Assembly (NCBI GenBank): GCA_002310175.1
Contig: DBYG01000067.1
Span: forward strand, 1 to 6,654
Length of the DNA: 6,654 nucleotides
Source: Bacteroidales bacterium UBA1192
Lineage (GTDB): Bacteria > Bacteroidota > Bacteroidia > Bacteroidales > Bacteroidaceae
Direction of reading: 5' to 3'
Shown: piece by piece, positions 1 through 6,549 of the stretch
Numbering within the stretch: the stretch's first letter is position 1
Layout: each line of letters starts with the position of its first letter
Made by a program: the position numbers and the translations under genes
The notes under the pieces: generated by a model
What the model was told of the DNA's origin: nothing
Seen by the model: the letters and a program-made list of their open reading frames with translations, nothing else
Database searches by the model: none

Positions 1-51
1 CGCGACCTTCGGCTTGGGAAGCCAACGCTCTACCAACTGAGCTACTACCGC
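1..51 (-). tRNA. tRNA-Gly(CCC), 3' part missing at the window edge
   Basis: Read on the minus strand, the gene begins at 51 with acceptor strand GCGGTAG, then TA and a standard D arm (GCTC-AGTTGGTA-GAGC). The anticodon stem is TTGGC/GCCGA around the 7-base loop TTCCCAA, which puts anticodon CCC (complement of 16-18) at position 34-36, so it reads the glycine codon GGG. Only the start of the variable region and T arm lies inside the window; the T loop and 3' acceptor strand are beyond base 1. The stems visible here are intact apart from one G-U type pair in the anticodon stem. Confidence 0.93.
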
Positions 52-65
52 GAACAAATACGGTG

Positions 66-73
66 CAAATATA
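66..73 (-). promoter_or_regulatory. Bacteroidetes -7 element for the tRNA-Gly gene
   Basis: On the minus strand this reads TATATTTG, an exact match to the Bacteroidetes -7 consensus TAnnTTTG. It ends 14 bases before the tRNA 5' end, so the leader would be about 8-10 nt. I see no clear -33 TTTG box at the usual 19-21 bp spacing. The rest of the gap between the tRNA and trmO (74-174) is AT-rich; I see no gene and no convincing hairpin-plus-T-run terminator for trmO in it. Confidence 0.65.
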
Positions 74-174
74 CACCATTTTTCAGAAACAGTAAGCATC
101 AACAGCATGAGATTTAAGAATCAGTGTGCGTAAAACCGGCATGTTTTATGTATGTTTGTAAAAACCATCAACGG

Positions 175-855
175 CTACCGGATAGCTGACTTGAAACCTG
201 TTACTTTAAGTGTGTCTTTCTGCGGAACGGTGAATGCTATCTCATAACCGGAGTATTCCATGCGGTATTCCCTCTCGGGGTCATCCTGATAGCGAGGTCT
301 GGGGTCCTCGGCCAGAATACCCTTGATGGGTTCCACAAGGCGTTGGGGTATGGTGGCGGCTATGCTGTCCGGAATGATGACGTTCAGGTGCGGCATGGGG
401 ACAGTGCCGGTGAATCCCGACGTGGCTTCCGGGTGGCTGTCAGTATAGGGAAGATAGGGCTTGATGTCATAGATAGGTGTGCCGTCCATGAGGTCGGCTC
501 CGCTCACATGAAGCACGGGACCGTCCGGTGTGGAGAGCTCCACACTCTCCAGACGTACGCATGAGAGTCCTATCGGGTTGGGACGGAAGGGGGAACGTGT
601 GGCGAACACTCCCATCCGCGTGTTGCCTCCCAGACGCGGAGGACGAACTGTGGGTGACCACTCCTCCCGCACCGCCTCAGAGAACTGCCAGATGAGCCAT
701 ATATGACTGAACTCATCAAGGCCGCGCAGGGCATCGGGGTTACGGTATTCGGGCTGGAACACTATGGTTCCCTGGAGTGAACTGACCAGTCCGCTCTGGC
801 GCGGGATACCGAATTTGGTATGGAATCCTGTCCTTATGTATGCTATGGGTTTCAT
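175..855 (-). CDS. trmO: TrmO (TsaA/YaeB family), tRNA t6A37 N6-methyltransferase
   Basis: The 226-residue product is recognisable as TrmO, the SAM-dependent enzyme that methylates N6-threonylcarbamoyladenosine at position 37 to m6t6A in ANN-decoding tRNAs; it is cytosolic. Family hallmarks visible are FGIPRQSGL (15-23), the FSHIWLIWQF strand (49-58), GNTRMGVFATRSPFRPNPIGLS (77-98, with the signature RPNPIGLS that helps form the SAM pocket), and DGTPIYDIKPYLPY (124-137). A C-terminal domain follows, ending in the EREYRMEYSGYEIAF region. The length is close to that of the E. coli protein (about 235 residues). The start at 855 is chosen because MKPIAYIRTGF is the usual family N-terminus. No Shine-Dalgarno is present, as is normal in Bacteroidota. 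The gene is divergent from the kinase operon with a 51-bp gap; its own promoter is not clear (a one-mismatch -7, TACCTTCG on the minus strand at 873-880, is the best candidate). Confidence 0.95.
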   Translation of the reverse strand: MKPIAYIRTGFHTKFGIPRQSGLVSSLQGTIVFQPEYRNPDALRGLDEFSHIWLIWQFSEAVREEWSPTVRPPRLGGNTRMGVFATRSPFRPNPIGLSCVRLESVELSTPDGPVLHVSGADLMDGTPIYDIKPYLPYTDSHPEATSGFTGTVPMPHLNVIIPDSIAATIPQRLVEPIKGILAEDPRPRYQDDPEREYRMEYSGYEIAFTVPQKDTLKVTGFKSAIR

Positions 856-893
856 TTTGGCCGATTCTCAGACGAAGGTACAAAAAAAAAGGC

Positions 894-901
894 TAATTTT
901 G
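894..901 (+). promoter_or_regulatory. Bacteroidetes -7 element upstream of the sensor-kinase operon
   Basis: TAATTTTG is an exact match to TAnnTTTG, directly after a run of nine A residues (882-890). No TTTG is found at the expected -33 position. If it is used, transcription would start at about 905-909. That falls on or just past the ATG at 907, so either the message is leaderless or translation starts further downstream (see the SD-like site at 927-939). Only 14 bp separates this element from the one-mismatch -7 candidate for trmO on the other strand, so the 51-bp gap may be a compact divergent promoter. Confidence 0.45.
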
Positions 902-906
902 TCTTT

Positions 907-3900
907 ATGGTTCACGGCAAACATATAGGAGGGTTTTTGTCAGGATACGTTTCAGGACTGTTATGCGGTCTGGTCTTGTTGTGCTGTCTTTCCTGTTCCC
1001 GTAAGGAGCAGACGGCCTCCATGCTGAACGTCAAGGCGCTATCCTATATCTGGATTGACCTGGATTCCACTGAGCAGTTTGCGAGTCTGGCATACGATAT
1101 GACCCGCAGGCATTCCGATGAGCGTGCTCTCTCCATGAATATTATGGCCAGAGTGGCCTCCAGCCGTCTGGATTACAGGAGGGCGTGGGAACTGTACAGC
1201 GCCATCCCGGAGGTGACGGGTAACCAGCTGGAGCGGCTCACTGCCAAGGTGGGGATGATGCGTATATGCCAACGCATATCGGACAATGTGTCTTACTATG
1301 AATTCCGGAATGATATCCTGTTGCTGCTCAGGTTGCTCCATGAGGAGAGTGTGACATTCAATGAGGAGCAGTACAGCAGGATGCTGTCATTAGAGAGGTC
1401 CTTCCGGATGGAATCAGCCCGTTACTGGTCAGAGCTGGAGCAACCCGCTCAGGCTGAGTATGAGATGTCATACGTGAGGCAGGACAATGGCTTGCGCGAT
1501 GACGGTGACCGTTTCCAGATGTATATGTACATGCGGGGACTGGGGATTGGAGGTGATCCGGATGACCCGGATGAGGTGGGGCAGAGGCTCCGCAGTCTGG
1601 ACAACTGCCTGAGGAACAGCATGAGGGACGGGAACACGCGTATGTACGCCTTGAGCATAGGCGCCATTGCCGGCCTGTTGCTGGAGTATGGTACTGAGAC
1701 TGTCCTTTCCGGTGTGAGCGGAGAGATGCTCTCCAGACTCAACGCATCGGATGTGTCGGCAGAACTGCTTCCCACTCAGCTGGCTCTCAAGTCATTACAG
1801 CTGTCCGCACAGTACGGTAGCCAGTATGACATTATCGTGTGTGAAAGACTGCTTGCATCATGCTATATAGAAAGGGGTATGTATGAGGAGGCACTCGGCA
1901 CTCTCTCCAAGGCGCTTGAGCTGCTGAATGACAACCTGCACCTGAACTATCCTGAGGCCGACGGGCTGGAACGTCTCGAGCTATACCGCGATGACGGCGT
2001 GATAGTGGAGGAGAGCTGGATGAGGGAGGCTCCGCTTGCCGCACTGCCTGAGCTGATGAGCACGATACGTGAGCAGGCGAGTCTGGCGTTCTCAGGTCTG
2101 GATGACAAGATGGCATCGGACTATAACAGGAATGTCTATCTGGAACTGCAGAAGAACATCCGTCTGGACCGTCGCTTCGAGGCGCGTTCCATGCTTCTGC
2201 GGAGGTCCAACAACAGGCTGACCGCGCTGCTTCTGGTGATTGTGGGTATCATACTGTTGCTGCTGCTGGCTGTGGCGGTGTTCCAAAAGAGGATAAAGTC
2301 ATACAGGGAACGTTATGCGGAACTCATGCGCAGGACGGTGTCCATCTGTGAGGAGATACTGCATCCGGTGCCTGAAGGTTCGGATATTCATGAATATCTT
2401 AACAGTACCGTCTCAGAGTCCATACGTGAGATTACCGGTGCACGTGCTGTATCGGTGTCAGCCGACGGAGAGATTGATGCGGACTGGAACGGCAGCAGGC
2501 CTGACAGGCACACTCTGGCTGTGATAAAGACTGTCAATCCGTTCGTCAAGGTGGCCTTGAGGAATGCCGATGAGCTGACCGGACAGGAGAACCGTCTGCG
2601 TCAGGTGGAGAAACAGCAGTATGTGTACAGGATGCACGCTGACCGTAACAAGAGGGAGAACATTGCCCGCAAGACCTGCTGCCAGGTGGTGGCTGAATGC
2701 CTGCCTTACATAGACCGCATGAGGGCGGAGATAGGGCATCTTACCAGGCTCTCTCCTGAAAGTGAGCAGTATGCGCACAGCCTGGAATACATACGGGAGC
2801 TGGCCGGCTGTATAAATGACTATAATGATGTGCTGGCCAGCTGGATAAACGTCCGTCAGGGGATGGTCAGGCTCAATATTGAGAGTTTCCCGCTGCAGCA
2901 GTTGTTTGATATAGTGAGTCACGGAAGCCGCAGCTTCACGCTCAAGGGCCTGGAGCTGGATGTGGAGAGGACCGATGCCACAGTGCGGGCTGACCGCGTC
3001 CTGACGCTGTTCATGCTGAACACTCTGGCTGAGAATGCCCGTAAGTTCACTCCATCGGGCGGAAAGGTGAGGATAGAGGCCGTGGAGGATAATGACTGGG
3101 TGGAGGTATCGGTTCAAGACAGCGGTATAGGGCTTAGCGCGGAGGATGTGAGGCGTATAAATGAGGAGAAGGTGTATGACCCTGACAGCATAGGTTCCCC
3201 TGATGCCCGCCGCAACAAAGGCAGCGGGTTCGGGATAATGAGCTGCCGCGGAATTATAGAGAAATACCGCAAGTCCGATGAGATATTCACCGTATGCCGT
3301 TTCAACGTGGAGAGTACGCCGGGCAAGGGCAGCCGTTTCTCTTTCAGGCTGCCTAAGGGTGTCCGTAGGGCCCTCGGGCTGCTGCTCGCCCTGGTCTGGA
3401 CCGTTCCCGCCCTTTCCGAAACAACGGCTGAGGGCTATACTTCCGATTCCCTTATCGTGAAAGCCTACAACTATGCCTACCAGACCTATCTCTGTAATAC
3501 GGAGATGCGTTTTGAGGAGGCTCTCGCTTATGCTGATTCAGCTCTCGCCGCTCTGAATGAGGATTATCTGGCCCATGGAGGAAATCCGCAGCTGACGCTT
3601 AAGTTCCTGGATTCCGGAACACCGTGTGAGACTTTCTGGTTGGAATCAGGTTATGCCACTGATTACGAGACCGTGCTCTGGATAAGGAATGAGGTGGCCG
3701 TATCGGCTCTTGCCCTGAAGGACTGGACGGTTTACCGATACAATGACGAGGCTTACCTCAAGCTGTTCAAGCTGTTCTACAGTGAGGATCAGATTGAGAA
3801 GGACTGTCTGGAACTGCAGCGGTACAACAGCAACCTGACTATTGCGGTTATCATACTGATTATCCTGCTCATGATTATGCTGCTCATGCGTTTCCTGATG

Positions 3901-5082
3901 CGCTCCCGTCACTGGCTCCGTTACCGCAGTGACCTGCAGCAGGTGGTTAGGGTGGTGAACAGGATTTCCGAGACCACATCCGTCAGGGATACTGAACACT
4001 TCAATTTAAATGAGGTGCTGCAGCGTGTGGCTGAGGGTATGGCGGAAGAGATGGAGCATCTATATGGCCTGCTGGAACTCACAGTCTCGATAACTGATGA
4101 GGGAAAGGTATGTTCCGCATCGGCCGTGAGCAGGTCACATGACGAGCGGCTGAATGACCGCGTACGTGAATGTATTGAAAACGGGATTCCGCAGAGCACT
4201 ACGGACGGTTTGTGTCAGGCTCTTCCACTGCTCGTGGAGACCGACGGCAACATGCAGTGTACCGGTGCGTTGGGGATACGTTTAGAGCATGAGCCGGACG
4301 ATACATGGAGAGTTGTGACGGATATGGTGACTCATTACTTAGCTACGGCTCTCAACAGTTGCGTGATGCGTTTCCAGACGGGTTTCAGGAATCTGGAGCA
4401 GATGCAGGAGGAATCAGAAAGGATTCGGTTTGAGGACAACCGCCTGCATGTGAGCAATCTGGTTCTTGACAACTGCCTGTCCACACTCAAGCATGAGACC
4501 GTGTGGTATCCTAACCGCATCATGCAGATGGTCCAGACGGATGCCAGTGTATCGGACATGCAGGAACTTGTCGATTATTACCGGGAAATTTACGGGATAC
4601 TGAGTCAGTACGCGCTCTCACAGACCAAGGAGCATCTGCTTCATGCTGAGAGAGTGGATGTGGATACGCTCATGACGGACACCAGGACATTCTTCGGAAA
4701 ACATACCTCACGCAGAGGTGTTGACGCCAGTATGGAATGTAACATGAGCGGTTATGCGGTTAAAGGTGACGGCGGTATGCTCCGTTATATGCTTGAGAGT
4801 CTGGTGGAGGACGTATCGGATGGTGAAAGTGTGGTTCTGGATTCATCCGTGGAGGGGGGATTCGTGCGGATATCGGTTCATAGGAAAGGGGATAAGTTCA
4901 CAGATGCGGATACTGACCTGCTTTTCTCGCCATTGAAGAACAGGGAGAGCATGTCATACGTGATATGCCGCCAGATAATCAGGGAACATGACGAGCTGTT
5001 CGGGTATCCCGGCTGCAGGATCAATGCAGAGCGTGAGCAGGGTGGGGTGGTGATATGGTTTACAATGCCTTTGTGGAATTAA
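907..5082 (+). CDS. Tandem (double) membrane sensor histidine kinase with TPR-like sensor domain
   Basis: From ATG 907 the product has 1391 residues. The order is as follows. A lipoprotein-like signal peptide ends in LSC (C30). An extracytoplasmic helical domain (31-438) contains a TPR-like unit near 319-341 (GMYEEAL). TM1 spans 439-459. A linker (about 460-580) leads to a DHp-like helix (about 577-680). A HATPase domain (about 680-818) has N-box N705/N710 (ENARKF), G1 DSGIG (738-742) and G2 GSGFG (772-776). A second signal-peptide-like segment (819-837) precedes a second extracytoplasmic domain (838-976). TM2 spans 977-998. A GAF-like region (about 1015-1155) leads to a second DHp with LKHET (H1196), then a degraded HATPase (about 1240-1391). 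It presumably senses an envelope signal and feeds the adjacent response regulator. I recall Pfam/NCBI names DUF5112 and DUF5113 for such Bacteroidetes proteins but cannot verify this. The reading frame is continuous, so this is a fusion rather than two genes. The frame is open back to 820, but that would overlap trmO. Confidence 0.85.
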   Translation: MVHGKHIGGFLSGYVSGLLCGLVLLCCLSCSRKEQTASMLNVKALSYIWIDLDSTEQFASLAYDMTRRHSDERALSMNIMARVASSRLDYRRAWELYSAIPEVTGNQLERLTAKVGMMRICQRISDNVSYYEFRNDILLLLRLLHEESVTFNEEQYSRMLSLERSFRMESARYWSELEQPAQAEYEMSYVRQDNGLRDDGDRFQMYMYMRGLGIGGDPDDPDEVGQRLRSLDNCLRNSMRDGNTRMYALSIGAIAGLLLEYGTETVLSGVSGEMLSRLNASDVSAELLPTQLALKSLQLSAQYGSQYDIIVCERLLASCYIERGMYEEALGTLSKALELLNDNLHLNYPEADGLERLELYRDDGVIVEESWMREAPLAALPELMSTIREQASLAFSGLDDKMASDYNRNVYLELQKNIRLDRRFEARSMLLRRSNNRLTALLLVIVGIILLLLLAVAVFQKRIKSYRERYAELMRRTVSICEEILHPVPEGSDIHEYLNSTVSESIREITGARAVSVSADGEIDADWNGSRPDRHTLAVIKTVNPFVKVALRNADELTGQENRLRQVEKQQYVYRMHADRNKRENIARKTCCQVVAECLPYIDRMRAEIGHLTRLSPESEQYAHSLEYIRELAGCINDYNDVLASWINVRQGMVRLNIESFPLQQLFDIVSHGSRSFTLKGLELDVERTDATVRADRVLTLFMLNTLAENARKFTPSGGKVRIEAVEDNDWVEVSVQDSGIGLSAEDVRRINEEKVYDPDSIGSPDARRNKGSGFGIMSCRGIIEKYRKSDEIFTVCRFNVESTPGKGSRFSFRLPKGVRRALGLLLALVWTVPALSETTAEGYTSDSLIVKAYNYAYQTYLCNTEMRFEEALAYADSALAALNEDYLAHGGNPQLTLKFLDSGTPCETFWLESGYATDYETVLWIRNEVAVSALALKDWTVYRYNDEAYLKLFKLFYSEDQIEKDCLELQRYNSNLTIAVIILIILLMIMLLMRFLMRSRHWLRYRSDLQQVVRVVNRISETTSVRDTEHFNLNEVLQRVAEGMAEEMEHLYGLLELTVSITDEGKVCSASAVSRSHDERLNDRVRECIENGIPQSTTDGLCQALPLLVETDGNMQCTGALGIRLEHEPDDTWRVVTDMVTHYLATALNSCVMRFQTGFRNLEQMQEESERIRFEDNRLHVSNLVLDNCLSTLKHETVWYPNRIMQMVQTDASVSDMQELVDYYREIYGILSQYALSQTKEHLLHAERVDVDTLMTDTRTFFGKHTSRRGVDASMECNMSGYAVKGDGGMLRYMLESLVEDVSDGESVVLDSSVEGGFVRISVHRKGDKFTDADTDLLFSPLKNRESMSYVICRQIIREHDELFGYPGCRINAEREQGGVVIWFTMPLWN
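927..939 (+). promoter_or_regulatory. SD-like AGGAGGG before an in-frame TTG, alternative kinase start
   Basis: AGGAGGG at 927-933 is followed by TTT and the in-frame codon TTG at 937. Starting there would give MSGYVSGLLCGLV..., which still keeps the whole hydrophobic signal segment and C30 (C20 in that numbering). It would also leave a leader of about 30 nt from the predicted transcription start. Against it are the short 3-4 nt spacing, the rare start codon, loss of the basic n-region (K5 and two His), and the limited use of Shine-Dalgarno sequences in Bacteroidota. Confidence 0.25.
2635..3360 (+). other. First kinase core: DHp without the expected His, intact ATP-binding domain
   Basis: This region covers residues 577-818 of the kinase. 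Aligning the two DHp-like helices on their shared end (YIDRM in this half, YPNRI in the second) places Ala596-Glu597 (GCT GAA, 2692-2697) opposite His1196-Glu1197. The phosphoacceptor His is therefore apparently replaced by Ala; the nearest other histidines are H577 and H611. The ATPase part looks competent: the N-box has both Asn and the Glu-Asn pair (N705, E709-N710), D738 sits in DSGIG, and the glycine-rich lid is GSGFGIM (772-778). The C-terminal strand GKGSRFSFRLP is typical of HATPase_c domains. Confidence 0.7.
3361..3426 (+). other. Internal signal-peptide-like / membrane segment joining the two kinase halves
   Basis: Immediately after the first HATPase domain comes V819-R-R followed by a hydrophobic run ALGLLLALVWTVPALS (822-837), then ETT. 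This has the basic n-region, h-region and small-residue A-x-S end of a Sec signal peptide, but it lies in the middle of the polypeptide. The simplest reading is a transmembrane helix that carries the chain back out of the cytoplasm so that the second sensor domain (838-976) is extracytoplasmic. Cleavage after S837 would split the product in two. There is no start codon at the junction. Confidence 0.65.
4438..5079 (+). other. Second kinase core: His-bearing DHp with degraded ATP-binding domain
   Basis: This region covers residues about 1178-1391. STLKHETVWYP contains H1196-E1197, a plausible phosphoacceptor His-Glu. In the ATPase part, the residues that bind ATP and Mg in the first half are replaced: N710 is matched by D1302 (LVEDV), DSGIG by RKGDK, and GSGFGIM by RESMSYV. 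The helix after the lid still matches (CRGII versus CRQII), so the alignment is secure there. This half would not be expected to bind ATP normally and could serve as a phosphoacceptor or dimerisation module. Confidence 0.65.
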
Positions 5083-5096
5083 CGGATAATATATAT

Positions 5097-5819
5097 ATGG
5101 AAAAGTTCAAAGTAGTCATAGTGGAGGATGTCTCCCTTGAACTGAAGGGTACACTATCAATCATACGCAATGATATTCCGGAGATTGAGGTGGTGGGTAC
5201 GGCACAGACCGAGAAAGAGTTCTGGAAACTGATGGAGGAAGGAGCCCAACCGGACCTCATCCTGCTGGACCTGGGGCTGGGAGGCTCGACAACCGTTGGT
5301 GTGGACATCTGCAGGAAGGTCCATTCGGACCATCCGGAGATAAAGGTCCTTATCTTCACAGGTGAGCTCCTGAATGAGAAACTGTGGGTTGACGTGCTTG
5401 AAGCCGGTGCTCACGGTATAGTCCTCAAGACAGGCGAGCTGCTCACCAGAACAGAGGTGATGGATGTTATGTCCGGTAAGCGGTATGTCTTTAACCAGCC
5501 CATCCTGGAGAAGATGGTGGAGCGGTTCAGCAGGTCAGTCTCTGAGGAGGGACTCCAGCGTACCGCTTTCATCAGGTATGAGATAGACGAGTATGACGAA
5601 CGACTCCTGCGGCATCTGGCCCTCGGTTATACCAAGGAGATGATAAGCGAGCTGCGCACCATGCCGTTCAGTACCAAGTCCTTAGAGAAACGGCAGGCGG
5701 ACCTCATTTCACGCCTCTTCACTAAAGGAGAGCAACGTGGCGTGAATGTAACCCGTCTTGTCGTGAAGGCAATAGAGCTCAATATTATTGACCCCACCAG
5801 ACTTGAGGCCGATGAGTGA
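5097..5819 (+). CDS. Response regulator, receiver plus divergent NarL/LuxR-like C-terminal domain
   Basis: The product has 240 residues from ATG 5097. This start is preferred to an in-frame ATG at 5055 because MEKFKVVIVEDV begins exactly at receiver strand 1 and avoids overlap with the kinase. The receiver is complete: acidic E10-D11, phosphoacceptor D58 (LLDLGL), T88 (VLIFTG) and K111 (VLKTG). The C-terminal part (about 163-236) has the spacing of a NarL/FixJ helix-turn-helix (LLRHLALGYT, EMISEL, STKSLEKRQADLISRLF, TRLVVKAIELNII) but is divergent. The usual KxIA of the scaffold helix is missing, and an extra loop with a Pro (P190) lies before the recognition helix. It is probably a transcription factor phosphorylated by the preceding kinase. 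I recall DUF5932 as a name for such C-termini in Bacteroidetes regulators but cannot verify it. The gap to the kinase is 14 bp of AT repeat, which indicates co-transcription. Confidence 0.9.
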   Translation: MEKFKVVIVEDVSLELKGTLSIIRNDIPEIEVVGTAQTEKEFWKLMEEGAQPDLILLDLGLGGSTTVGVDICRKVHSDHPEIKVLIFTGELLNEKLWVDVLEAGAHGIVLKTGELLTRTEVMDVMSGKRYVFNQPILEKMVERFSRSVSEEGLQRTAFIRYEIDEYDERLLRHLALGYTKEMISELRTMPFSTKSLEKRQADLISRLFTKGEQRGVNVTRLVVKAIELNIIDPTRLEADE

Positions 5820-6549
5820 GAACAGAAACAGGAAACTACCGCATCCGGTCATAGTATATCTTATTCTGCTGGTGCTGGTGGTTTTCTTCTCCTGGATAGG
5901 GAGTGTATTGGAGTTCAGGACGATGGGGAGGAACGGCCCCATGCTCCAGAGCCTGCTCAGTGAACAGGGGATACGATGGTTTGTGCGCAATGCCGCAAGC
6001 TGCATGGGCAACGCGCCTGTCGGGGAGGCCTTGATGATACTGGTTGCTATCGGGGCAGGGAAGGAGAGTGGTCTGTTCAGGGCTCTGGCCCATTCCATGA
6101 CACTCTCCCCAAGGGAAAGAGTCTCACTGCTGATAAGCCTGATAACCTTTGCGGTTATTATAGCGGTAATACTCTTCGGATTGTTCTCCGGAAGTAATCT
6201 GCTGCTCGGGGTGACGGGAGCCATCAAAGGCGGCCCGCTTGTGCATGGAGCAGTCTTCATCCTGATGATTGCCATCCTGCTGCCATCGCTTATCTACGGT
6301 ATATCAACTGATACGTTCCATACAGCCAGAGAGTGTGTTGAAGCCCTTTCGTCCATGATAAGGGTTGCAGCTTCATTCCTGCTGACTATGCTCGTTGCAG
6401 CTCAGCTCATGGAGACGATTAAATATACCCGTCTCGATGCTTTGTCAGGCATCACTCCCGTGATGATGTCGGTCATTTCATTCCTTGTCTATTGGATTCC
6501 TCTACCTATTATAATTATCTCAGACCAAAAAAGGAATATTGAGGTTTGA
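5812..6549 (+). CDS. Half-size AbgT-like membrane protein
   Basis: The product has 245 residues from ATG 5812, which overlaps the response-regulator stop by 8 bases and suggests translational coupling. The sequence resembles AbgT-family transporters (AbgT, MtrF, YdaH: p-aminobenzoyl-glutamate uptake or sulfonamide efflux) in blocks that keep family order: RKLPHPVIVYLIL (7-19), the block around EQGIRWFVRNA (51-61), NAPVGEALMILVAIGAGKESGLF (67-89), LLPSLIYGIST (156-166), and a helix with MLVAAQLMET (193-202). AbgT proteins are about 500 residues, and the central membrane segments appear to be absent here, with no frameshift visible. About six hydrophobic segments are present (13-33, 68-89, 104-125, 145-165, 183-202, 216-238). 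It is probably an inner-membrane protein, either a reduced transporter or a sensory or regulatory partner of the kinase. Transport function is not demonstrated by the sequence. Confidence 0.78.
   Translation: MSENRNRKLPHPVIVYLILLVLVVFFSWIGSVLEFRTMGRNGPMLQSLLSEQGIRWFVRNAASCMGNAPVGEALMILVAIGAGKESGLFRALAHSMTLSPRERVSLLISLITFAVIIAVILFGLFSGSNLLLGVTGAIKGGPLVHGAVFILMIAILLPSLIYGISTDTFHTARECVEALSSMIRVAASFLLTMLVAAQLMETIKYTRLDALSGITPVMMSVISFLVYWIPLPIIIISDQKRNIEV

Noticed and set aside
820..906. Extension of the kinase reading frame upstream to ATG 820
   Set aside because: It would overlap the trmO start region on the other strand, lies upstream of the predicted promoter, and would put 29 non-signal residues in front of a good lipoprotein-like signal peptide.
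2458..3117. 219-residue open frame on the minus strand inside the kinase gene
   Set aside because: It is antisense to the conserved DHp and HATPase coding region, has no recognisable domain, and is best explained as a shadow of the GC-rich sense codons.
907..5082. Two kinase genes wrongly joined by a sequencing error
   Set aside because: The frame is open through the junction, with no homopolymer at the junction and no start codon for a second gene, so a natural fusion is the simpler reading.
5055..5096. Earlier start of the response regulator at ATG 5055
   Set aside because: It would add 14 residues before the receiver's first strand and overlap the kinase end; ATG 5097 matches the standard receiver N-terminus.
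5709..6275. 188-residue open frame on the minus strand across the regulator and membrane protein
   Set aside because: It is antisense to two well-supported overlapping genes, has low-complexity composition and no promoter or family signature.
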